DNA from: Acidimicrobiales bacterium
Lineage (GTDB): Bacteria > Actinomycetota > Acidimicrobiia > Acidimicrobiales > SHLQ01
Direction: 5' to 3'
NCBI GenBank assembly: GCA_013002375.1
Contig: JABDJW010000138.1
Span: 1 to 5,096, forward strand
DNA: 5,096 nt
Shown here: positions 1 to 5,096 of the stretch, piece after piece
Layout of the letters: every line of letters starts with the position of its first letter
How positions within the stretch are numbered: the first letter of the stretch is position 1
Made by a program: the position numbers and the translations under genes
The notes under the pieces: generated by a model
What the model saw: the letters and a program-made list of their open reading frames with translations, nothing else
The model's database searches: none
What the model was told of the DNA's origin: nothing

Positions 1-1
1 G

Positions 2-493
2 ATCGTCGCCATGCTGGCCACGATCGCCGTGGTGTCGATCGTCGGCGCGTCGGCCGGGGCCCATACCGAGCTGGCCATCGCCGTGCCCGACATCGGCGCC
101 CGGGTGGGCGGCACGGTCGACCGAATCGAACTGACCTTCTTCGGCCCGATTGAAGACCCCACCGTCTTCGTCGAAACACCGAGCGACGCCACGATCGAAG
201 GCAAGATCGAGCGGCCGGCGCCGAACGGCGTGTGGCTGGCGCTCGAACGGCCCCTCGACGAGACCGGTCAACACATCGTGCGGTACGCCGCGACCTCGAC
301 CGACGGAGATCGCGACCAACAGGCCTATGCGTTCGTGTACGACCCGACATCACCACCGGCGGTCTTCGCCGGTCCGGACGACGATTCGGGTGGGTCCCCG
401 TTGATCGGCGTCATCGTCGCGGCGCTGGCGCTGGGCTTCGTCTTGTTGTTGTTCATCGCGATGAAGCGACGAACGACGAGCACCGCGACCTAG
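2..493 (+). CDS. CopC-like domain protein with C-terminal membrane anchor (5' end possibly outside window)
   Basis: Residues are numbered from the ATG at 11. A hydrophobic stretch (1-16) ending in ASAGA precedes His18, as in CopC-family proteins whose mature N-terminus is a copper-binding His. Residues 18-50 (AHTELAIAVPDIGA, then RIELTFFGPIEDP) follow the CopC beginning of a His, a P-x-x-GA turn and a LTF strand. The RYAATSTDGD stretch (91-100) matches the last conserved CopC segment. An acidic/Gly linker (121-130) leads to a membrane helix (about 131-150) and a cytoplasmic MKRR. The domain should therefore face outside, tethered at its C-terminus, in copper binding or delivery. Oddities: the usual DGH is DGD here, so copper binding may be altered. 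The frame is open to the window edge, and the ATG at 11 would give a signal peptide with no positive charge, so the true start is probably upstream. It is convergent with pepA. The family call is fairly safe; the copper role is inferred. Confidence 0.72.
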   Translation: MVAMLATIAVVSIVGASAGAHTELAIAVPDIGARVGGTVDRIELTFFGPIEDPTVFVETPSDATIEGKIERPAPNGVWLALERPLDETGQHIVRYAATSTDGDRDQQAYAFVYDPTSPPAVFAGPDDDSGGSPLIGVIVAALALGFVLLLFIAMKRRTTSTAT

Positions 494-564
494 CGTTTGT
501 CGGGACCCAGCGCTTGTTGGCCGGCTCCTTCTTTGGACCTAGCGCTTCTTGGCCGGCTTCTTCT
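487..564. repeat. Degenerate direct repeats spanning the two convergent stop codons
   Basis: Three related copies lie in the gap between the convergent genes: gacctagcgtttgtcgg (487-503), gacccagcgcttgttgg (504-520) and gacctagcgcttcttgg (536-552). The first contains the stop codon of the CopC-like gene (tag, 491-493) and the third contains the stop of pepA (cta, 539-541). The second and third copies stay similar further right (ggccggctccttctt at 519-533 against ggccggcttctt at 551-562, with a 3-bp difference). The block therefore looks like a tandem duplication of the 3' end of pepA. I found no convincing stem-loop with a T-run in the gap, so no terminator is called. Confidence 0.6.
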
Positions 565-2035
565 GGGCCGGCTTCTTCTGGGCTGGCTTCTTCTGGGGCC
601 GCGTGAAGTTGGCGGCCAACTCGACCAGGATGCGCACCGCATAGCCGGTGCCACCCTTGGGCCCCGTGTTGTGATCGGCCTCGGTGAACGCGGGGCCGGC
701 AATGTCGAGGTGCGCCCACGCGATGTCGTCGTCGACGAACTCCTGCAGGAACAAACCCGCCGTCAGCGCACCGGCATACGGCCCGCCGATGTTCTTCAGG
801 TCGGCCACCGGTGAGTCGAGCAGCTTGCGGTAGTCGGCGGGCAACGGCAGGGGCCACACGGGTTCGGCAGCCGCATCGGCTGCGGCCGCCACCTGGTCGC
901 GCCAACCCTCGTGGTTTGCCATCAGGCCGGCATAGTCCAGACCGAGGGCCGCCATGCACGCGCCGGTGAGCGTGGCCAGATCGATGATGGCGTCGGGTTC
1001 GGCCTCCGCGGCCAGCGAGAGTGCGTCGGCCAAGATGAGCCGACCCTCGGCATCGGTGTTCAGCACTTCGACCGTCTTGCGGTTGCGGATGGTCAGCACG
1101 TCGCCGGGCCGGGTGGCGTCGGGGCCGAGCATGTTGTCGGTCATCGGCACATACCCGACCACACGCGCCTTGGGCTTGACCGCCGGCAGGGCCATCATGG
1201 CCCCCAGCACTGCAGCGCCGCCGCCCATGTCGCACTTCATCGTCATCATGCCCTTGCCGGTTTTGATCGACAGCCCACCGGCGTCGAAGGTGATGCCCTT
1301 GCCGACCAAGGCCAGCGTGCCGACCGGCTTGACGTCGGGCTCGTAGGTCAGCTGCACCAGGCGGGGCGGATGCAGCGAACCTCGGTTCACGCCCAGCAGC
1401 CCACCGAGCTTGGCTTTCTCGATCGCGGTCTTGTCCATCACCTTGGCTTTCAGGCCGGCCTTGCGGGCCATGCGGGCTGCGGCCTGGGCCATCTTGGGCG
1501 GGGTGAGCGACCCGCCCGGTTCGTTGACCAGATCGCGCGCAAAGCAAACCGCTTCGGCGATGGCGACACCGCGATCGACAGCCGCCGAGACGCGGGCGCT
1601 CGAGGCCCCGACCTCAGTGACCTTGCGCAGCAGGTTGGGCTTGGGATCGCTCTTGAGCTCGGTGTAGGAATACGCCCCCAACACCAGGCCCTCGGCGTAG
1701 GCCTGGGCGGCGGCCACCTGGTCGACGCCATCGGGCAACGAGCCGAGCACGTCGGAGGCGATGGCCTTGTGGCGGCAGGCTGCGCGCGCGATCGCGACAC
1801 CGGCCCGCCGAAGCGCAGCGGGGGTGACCTCGTCGGCGGGGCCGAGACCGACGACGGCGACCGGGCGCTCGGCGCCGGACACGACCTGCACCGTACCCAC
1901 CGCGCCGGTGAAGCCCCGGCTGGTGAGCACGGCCGCGTCGACCGCGTCGGGTGGATCCTGCTCGACGAAGGCCGGCAGCACGAGAAGCTCGGCCTTGGCC
2001 GGGACGGAACGGGTGGTTACGACGGACACGCTCAT
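539..2035 (-). CDS. pepA: Leucyl aminopeptidase (cytosol aminopeptidase, peptidase family M17)
   Basis: A 498-residue M17 aminopeptidase, near the usual family length of about 500. It removes N-terminal residues such as Leu from peptides in the cytosol using two metal ions; family members are hexamers. The N-terminal domain spans about 1-165 and the catalytic domain about 170-478. Every residue expected from E. coli PepA is present with matching spacing: metal ligands Lys246 (VGKG), Asp251 (TFDAGG), Asp269 (MKCDM), Asp328 and Glu330 (NTDAEGR), plus catalytic Lys258 (SIKT) and Arg332. NTDAEGRLILADAL (326-339) is the family signature. The last 18 residues (481-498) are an unusual basic tail of repeated AQKKP ending in AKKR, outside the fold. 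The ATG at 2035 follows a TACGCT box by 8 nt with no Shine-Dalgarno, which suggests a leaderless transcript. It is divergent from the ribonuclease gene. No signal peptide is visible. The function is secure; the tail's role is unknown. Confidence 0.96.
   Translation of the reverse strand: MSVSVVTTRSVPAKAELLVLPAFVEQDPPDAVDAAVLTSRGFTGAVGTVQVVSGAERPVAVVGLGPADEVTPAALRRAGVAIARAACRHKAIASDVLGSLPDGVDQVAAAQAYAEGLVLGAYSYTELKSDPKPNLLRKVTEVGASSARVSAAVDRGVAIAEAVCFARDLVNEPGGSLTPPKMAQAAARMARKAGLKAKVMDKTAIEKAKLGGLLGVNRGSLHPPRLVQLTYEPDVKPVGTLALVGKGITFDAGGLSIKTGKGMMTMKCDMGGGAAVLGAMMALPAVKPKARVVGYVPMTDNMLGPDATRPGDVLTIRNRKTVEVLNTDAEGRLILADALSLAAEAEPDAIIDLATLTGACMAALGLDYAGLMANHEGWRDQVAAAADAAAEPVWPLPLPADYRKLLDSPVADLKNIGGPYAGALTAGLFLQEFVDDDIAWAHLDIAGPAFTEADHNTGPKGGTGYAVRILVELAANFTRPQKKPAQKKPAQKKPAKKR
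544..600 (-). repeat. 15-bp tandem repeats coding the lysine-rich C-terminal tail of PepA
   Basis: On the + strand, units gcttcttctgggccg (556-570), gcttcttctgggctg (571-585) and a diverged gcttcttctggggcc (586-600) follow one another, with a 12-bp partial unit (gcttcttggccg) at 544-555. Read on the minus strand they code repeated Gln-Lys-Lys-Pro-Ala. Because the unit is a multiple of three, gain or loss of copies keeps the reading frame, so tail length probably varies between strains. Confidence 0.85.
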
Positions 2036-2043
2036 GGCGAGTC

Positions 2044-2049
2044 AGCGTA
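2044..2049 (-). promoter_or_regulatory. Putative -10 box (TACGCT) for leaderless pepA
   Basis: The minus strand reads TACGCT, then 8 nt (gactcgcc), then the pepA ATG. This matches the actinobacterial TANNNT -10 pattern. A start site about 7 nt past the box would leave a leader of 0-2 nt. No Shine-Dalgarno sequence lies before the ATG. A -35 element is not recognisable. The call is inferred from motif and spacing only. Confidence 0.4.
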
Positions 2050-2061
2050 GGCGCTCGCCGT

Positions 2062-2067
2062 TACTCT
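2062..2067 (+). promoter_or_regulatory. Putative -10 box (TACTCT) for the ribonuclease-barstar genes
   Basis: TACTCT lies 9 nt before the ATG at 2077 and fits TANNNT. A weak -35 candidate, gagtca, lies at 2039-2044 with a 17-bp spacer. Transcription would begin around 2074-2077, downstream of the alternative GTG start at 2071, and this favours the ATG at 2077 as the start on a nearly leaderless transcript. There is no Shine-Dalgarno for either start. The box sits back to back with the pepA box, 12 bp away. Confidence 0.38.
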
Positions 2068-2076
2068 TGAGTGGCT

Positions 2077-2571
2077 ATGGCATCGCGTTTCTCGTTCCGG
2101 CGGTTGGCTCTCATCGCGGCCGCGCTCGCCGCTCTGCTGACTTCGTGCTCGACGACGCTCACCCTCAACGAAGCCGCGACGACAACGCGAATCGCCCCGA
2201 CCACGACAGAACCGACCACAACGCAGACACCGGCCACCGTTGCCCGGACCGAGGCGCCACCGACGACCATCCGGTTCAGCGAACTACCCACCGTCTCGAT
2301 CGATGAACTCCCACCCGAGGCGCTCGACACGCTGATCCTCATCCGCAACGGCGGGCCCTACCCCTACCGCCAGGACGACGGCGTGTTCCAGAACCGAGAG
2401 GGCATCCTGCCCGACCACCCCCGTGGGCACTATCGCGAATACACGATCGAGACCCCGGGCTCGCCCGACCGCGGCGCGCGGCGCTTCGTCGTCGGCGAAC
2501 GGGGCGAGATCTACTACACCGACGATCACTACTCGTCGTTCCGGGAAGTCACCTCGGGAGGCGACCGATGA
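2077..2571 (+). CDS. Lipoprotein with barnase/RNase Sa-type guanyl-specific ribonuclease domain
   Basis: 164 residues from the ATG at 2077. Residues 1-24 form a lipoprotein signal: RFSFRR, a hydrophobic core, then lipobox LTSC with Cys24 as the lipidation site. Residues 25-66 are a Thr/Pro-rich stalk. Residues 69-158 match the microbial RNase N1/T1 family, closest to Streptomyces RNase Sa: LPPEALDTL, NGGPYPY, FQNREGILP, REYTIETPG, RGARRFVVG and YYTDDHY. By that match, Glu121 (REYT) is the general base, His151 (DDHY) the general acid and Arg135/Arg136 the phosphate-binding site, so the enzyme looks active. Such enzymes cut single-stranded RNA 3' of guanosine through a 2',3'-cyclic intermediate. 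The domain has no cysteine, so the RNase Sa disulfide is absent. The 4-bp overlap with the barstar gene supports enzyme and inhibitor being made together. The family is secure; lipid anchoring is inferred from the lipobox; the biological target (defence, competition, RNA scavenging) is unknown. A GTG at 2071 would add two residues. Confidence 0.92.
   Translation: MASRFSFRRLALIAAALAALLTSCSTTLTLNEAATTTRIAPTTTEPTTTQTPATVARTEAPPTTIRFSELPTVSIDELPPEALDTLILIRNGGPYPYRQDDGVFQNREGILPDHPRGHYREYTIETPGSPDRGARRFVVGERGEIYYTDDHYSSFREVTSGGDR
2557..2561 (+). promoter_or_regulatory. Shine-Dalgarno (GGAGG) of the barstar gene
   Basis: GGAGG lies inside the last codons of the ribonuclease gene, 6 nt before the ATG at 2568. 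It is 12 nt from the alternative ATG at 2574, so the first ATG is the better start. This is a strong site, unlike the ribonuclease gene, which has none. That could favour inhibitor over enzyme synthesis. Confidence 0.75.
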
Positions 2572-3008
2572 GCATGGCGACGAACAAGTGGCTGGAACGC
2601 CTGCTCGCCGGGGTCGATCCGGGCATCTACGTTGCCCCGCCGGAGCCCGATCGCTTCAGCCTCGACGACGCCATCGCCGAGCGCGGCTGGCGATGCCACG
2701 GCGGCTCGGTCGGCTCGGCCGGCGACAAGGCGACGCTGCTCGAGGCCCTGGGCGAGATCCTCGACGCACCGACCGACTGGGGCCGCAACTGGGACGCATT
2801 GGTCGACGTGGCCCGATCGTTGCCACCTGGCGAGCGCACCATCGTGGTGCTCGACGATGTCGGCGGCCCCGCCAAGAGCTGCCCGAACGATTGGGCGACC
2901 GCCGTCGACATTCTGGCCACGACCACCGAGGAAGCAGCGGCCACGGGCGATCACCTGGTCGTCATCTTGCGGAGCTCCGACCCCCATTCGGGATACCTCG
3001 CCCTCTAA
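2568..3008 (+). CDS. Barstar-family ribonuclease inhibitor (immunity protein)
   Basis: 146 residues with no signal peptide, hence cytosolic. The C-terminal part (about 52-136) aligns with barstar: DKATLLEALGEIL, then APTDWGRNWDALVDVARSL (67-85), matching barstar PEYYGENLDALWDCL. Asp76 and Asp80 correspond to barstar Asp35 and Asp39, which enter the barnase active site. Barstar Tyr29 is replaced by Asp70 and Tyr30 by Trp71. TIVVLDDV (91-98) and HLVVILRS (129-136) are the following beta strands. The first roughly 50 residues (WLERLLAGVDPGIYV, DDAIAERGW) are an extension absent from Bacillus barstar (90 residues) but, to my recollection, common in actinobacterial barstar proteins. The start overlaps the ribonuclease stop (ATGA), giving translational coupling. 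The expected role is to bind and block the adjacent ribonuclease before export, protecting cell RNA. The family call is secure; the specific pairing is inferred from adjacency. Confidence 0.92.
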   Translation: MSMATNKWLERLLAGVDPGIYVAPPEPDRFSLDDAIAERGWRCHGGSVGSAGDKATLLEALGEILDAPTDWGRNWDALVDVARSLPPGERTIVVLDDVGGPAKSCPNDWATAVDILATTTEEAAATGDHLVVILRSSDPHSGYLAL

Positions 3009-3049
3009 CCTGGACCGTTACCCCTCGTGTCATGCGGCGCCGCCGCAGC

Positions 3050-3055
3050 AAAGGA
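3050..3055 (+). promoter_or_regulatory. Shine-Dalgarno-like AAAGGA of the M16 peptidase gene
   Basis: AAAGGA lies 4 nt before the ATG at 3060. It supports this start over the ATG at 3032, which is in another frame. The 51-bp gap after barstar shows no clear terminator. A TAACCT at 3006-3011, overlapping the barstar stop, could be a -10 box of its own, but this is weak. Confidence 0.5.
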
Positions 3056-3059
3056 ACCC

Positions 3060-5096
3060 ATGGCGATCCGTATCGCACCCCACCGGCGGGCCCTCGCCGC
3101 GCTGCTGGCGCTGACGCTGGCCGCCGTCGCCTGCAGTGCCAACCCGCTCGAGGTCGCACCTGACACCCAGCCGACCACCAGTACCGAGCCCCCGACGAGC
3201 GTCGCGACCGACCCAACCCCGCTTCCGCCCACCGAACTCCCCCCGGCAGAATTCCCGACCTTCGCGGACGACGGCGAGGCCATTGCGGTCGACGACGAGG
3301 TGCGCCGGGGCCAACTCGACAACGGCCTCAGCTACTACGTGCGCAGCAACGACAACCCGGGCAGCCGGGCTCAGCTCCGCCTGGTCGTCGATGCCGGTAG
3401 TGCGATGGAAGCCGACGACCAGATCGGCGGCGCTCACTTCCTCGAGCACATGCTGTTCAACGGCACCGAGCAGTACCCGGCCAACGAGCTGATCAGCGTG
3501 CTGGAGAGCTTCGGGTTCACCTTCGGTCCCGACATCAACGCCTACACGACGTTCGGCGAAACGGTGTACATGCTCGAAGTCCCGACCGATGATCCCGCGC
3601 TACTCGACACCGCGTTCGGCGTGCTGCGTGAGTGGGCCGACAACGCGACCCTCGATCCCGAACAAGTCGAACTCGAACGGGGCGTGGTGTTGGCCGAATG
3701 GCGCCGCGGCCAGGGTTTCTGGTCGCGCTACCGCAACGAGGTGCTCGACCGCCTGCTCGGCACGACCGGCTACGCCAACCGCATGCCGATCGGCACCGAG
3801 GAATCGATCGAAACCGTCACCGCCGAAGCGCTCCGCCGGTTCTACGAGGACTGGTATCGACCCGAACTGATGTCGGTCGTCGCAGTCGGCGACTTCGACG
3901 TCGGCGCCATCGAGGACCGCATCACCTCCACCTTCGCCGATCTCACCAATCCACCCGGTGCCCCCGCCCGGCCGGAGTTCCTGGTCGAGCCGGCCGCCGA
4001 GCCGACGTTCATGAGCTTGTCCGACCCCGAGAGCAGCGACACCTTCGTCGAGCTGAACTACCCCCTGCCGCTCCTCCCCCACGACACCGTCGGCACCGTC
4101 CGGCGCGACCTCGCCCTCGATCTGGCATTCCTGGTCTTGAGCACCCGACTCGACGAGGACACCCGCCGGCCCAACGCGGCCTTCTATGAGGCGTCGGGCG
4201 CCGCGAACCCGTTGGTGCGGGAGCAGCAGAGCCCCGGCCTCTTCTTGTACACCGACCCCGGCAACGCCGAACAGAGCCTGCGCGACGCGTTGACCGAGAT
4301 CGAACGAGGCCGGCGGTTCGGCATCACCCAGGACGAACTCGATCGAGCCATCACCGTCTTTCGGAACTCGGTCATCGAGGCGTACAACGCGCGCAACTCC
4401 AAACAGGACGCCGCCTACGCCGACGAGTACGTGAGCCACTACCTCTCGGCGTCACCGATCGCCAGCGCCCGCGACACCCGCGATCTGTACGAGCGCCTGC
4501 TGGACGAAATGACGGTCGACCAGGTCAACGACACGTTCCGAGCATCGATCGATTCGACCCAGCCGCTGATCATCGTGGCCAGCCCCGAGGACGGTCAGGG
4601 CGTGATCCCGACCGAGTCGCAGCAGGCAGGGATTCTCGATGATGTGCGGTCCGGTCCCGTCGACCAGCGCGATACCGCCGGCCGCACGATCGAGGTCCTG
4701 CTCGATCCACCCGACGCGGCCCCGGTGACCCGCACCGAACGGCTCGGCAATCTCATCGGCCCGCAAGGGACCGAGACTGCGAAGTCCATCACCTTCGGCA
4801 ACGGCGTACAGGTGGCGATGATCGACAACCAGATCGTCAGCGGCTCGGTGTTCTTCCGGGCCACCAGTCCGGGCGGCTGGTCCGTCGAGGCGGCCGAAGA
4901 TGTCGTCGAAGCCCAGCTGATCCCGCAAGTGATCGTCGACAGCGGCGTCGCCGACTTCGATCAGGTCGCCCTCGACCGCTACCTGGCCGACAAGACGGTG
5001 CAGGTGCAGCCCTACATCGACGAACTCGACGAGGGGTTCGTGGGCGAGGCCTCCACCGACGATCTCGAGACGCTCTTCCAGCTGATGCACCTGTAC
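3060..5096 (+). CDS. M16 family zinc metallopeptidase lipoprotein, PqqL-like (3' end outside window)
   Basis: The frame is open from the ATG at 3060 to the last base: 679 codons, no stop. Residues 1-24 are a signal peptide (RIAPHRR, hydrophobic core, AAVAC) with Cys25 as probable lipid site. A Pro/Thr-rich stalk follows (about 37-67). The first M16 domain begins near 82 with GQLDNGLSYYV. HFLEH (126-130) is the inverted zinc motif: His126 and His130 bind zinc and Glu129 is the catalytic base. ERGVVLAEW (206-214) supplies the third ligand, Glu213. RMPIGTEESIETV (241-253) and FYEDWYRPELMSVVAVGDFD (261-280) are typical of PqqL-type M16 peptidases, usually about 900 residues, so roughly a quarter is missing here. 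An M16_C-type domain follows (about 295-490), and the second, normally non-catalytic half begins around 590 (ITFGNGVQVAMI). It probably degrades peptides at the cell surface; the substrate is unknown. It lies 51 bp after barstar on the same strand, possibly in one transcript. The family is secure; the exact subfamily and anchoring are inferred. Confidence 0.92.
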   Translation, partial: MAIRIAPHRRALAALLALTLAAVACSANPLEVAPDTQPTTSTEPPTSVATDPTPLPPTELPPAEFPTFADDGEAIAVDDEVRRGQLDNGLSYYVRSNDNPGSRAQLRLVVDAGSAMEADDQIGGAHFLEHMLFNGTEQYPANELISVLESFGFTFGPDINAYTTFGETVYMLEVPTDDPALLDTAFGVLREWADNATLDPEQVELERGVVLAEWRRGQGFWSRYRNEVLDRLLGTTGYANRMPIGTEESIETVTAEALRRFYEDWYRPELMSVVAVGDFDVGAIEDRITSTFADLTNPPGAPARPEFLVEPAAEPTFMSLSDPESSDTFVELNYPLPLLPHDTVGTVRRDLALDLAFLVLSTRLDEDTRRPNAAFYEASGAANPLVREQQSPGLFLYTDPGNAEQSLRDALTEIERGRRFGITQDELDRAITVFRNSVIEAYNARNSKQDAAYADEYVSHYLSASPIASARDTRDLYERLLDEMTVDQVNDTFRASIDSTQPLIIVASPEDGQGVIPTESQQAGILDDVRSGPVDQRDTAGRTIEVLLDPPDAAPVTRTERLGNLIGPQGTETAKSITFGNGVQVAMIDNQIVSGSVFFRATSPGGWSVEAAEDVVEAQLIPQVIVDSGVADFDQVALDRYLADKTVQVQPYIDELDEGFVGEASTDDLETLFQLMHLY

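Noticed and set aside
453..1547. Alternative minus-strand frame covering the end of pepA and reading through the duplicated tail
   Set aside because: It is a frame-shifted shadow of pepA for most of its length. Only its last roughly 20 codons are informative, because they show the KKEPANKR copy of the pepA tail. It is not a gene.
911..2050. Long open frame on the plus strand opposite pepA (379 codons)
   Set aside because: It lies wholly antisense to a clearly recognised M17 peptidase. Its composition (Gly/His/Asp/Arg-rich, no domain) is what GC-rich codon bias produces on the opposite strand.
2071..2076. GTG at 2071 as start of the ribonuclease gene
   Set aside because: It has no Shine-Dalgarno and would lie only 3 nt after the TACTCT box, upstream of the expected transcription start. 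The ATG at 2077 gives a normal lipoprotein signal.
3032..3046. ATG at 3032 and the gcggcg-c-cgccgc palindrome just after barstar
   Set aside because: The ATG is out of frame with the M16 gene. The palindrome has a one-base centre and no T-run, so it is neither a convincing terminator nor a recognisable operator.
3600..4439. Long open frame on the minus strand opposite the M16 gene (279 codons), and a similar one at 4452-5090
   Set aside because: Both are mirror frames of the M16 coding sequence with repetitive Gly/Val/Asp composition, no recognisable family and no upstream start signal.
1..5096. tRNA, rRNA, CRISPR array, insertion sequence or prophage signals
   Set aside because: No clover-leaf-like region, spaced identical repeats, transposase motifs or terminal inverted repeats were seen. 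Nearly all bases are accounted for by five coding regions.

Overview
The window is GC-rich DNA with strong G/C preference at third codon positions, densely packed genes and two Thr/Pro-rich-stalk lipoproteins. No rRNA or other taxonomic marker is present. The style (TTTEP-like linkers after a lipobox, an N-terminally extended barstar, TANNNT boxes placed just before start codons) suggests a high-GC actinobacterium, possibly of the Acidimicrobiia type. That placement is an inference from composition and protein style.

Layout from left to right. (1) The left edge holds a CopC-like, probably exported protein with one C-terminal membrane helix (+ strand, ends 493; its 5' end may lie outside the window). 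(2) A convergent M17 leucyl aminopeptidase, pepA (- strand, 2035 to 539), has all metal and catalytic residues intact and ends in a lysine-rich tail coded by 15-bp tandem repeats. The 45-bp gap between these two stop codons carries degraded copies of the end of pepA. (3) A very short divergent region (2036-2076) has back-to-back TANNNT boxes and separates pepA from a rightward gene group. (4) That group starts with a lipoprotein carrying a barnase/RNase Sa-type guanyl-specific ribonuclease domain (2077-2571). It overlaps by 4 bp (ATGA) with a barstar-family inhibitor gene (2568-3008). (5) After 51 bp, a second lipoprotein begins at 3060: a PqqL-like M16 zinc metallopeptidase that stays open to the right edge, with 679 codons visible.

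The most notable unit is the ribonuclease-barstar pair. The enzyme appears to be exported and lipid-anchored on a Thr/Pro stalk, while the inhibitor has no signal sequence and should stay in the cytosol. This is a toxin/immunity logic like Bacillus barnase-barstar, but with a membrane-tethered enzyme. The adjacent M16 lipoprotein is built on the same plan (lipobox, Thr/Pro stalk, hydrolase domain), so the right half looks like a small cell-surface hydrolase locus. I see no tRNA, rRNA, CRISPR array, insertion sequence or phage gene. There is no gene-free stretch longer than 51 bp.
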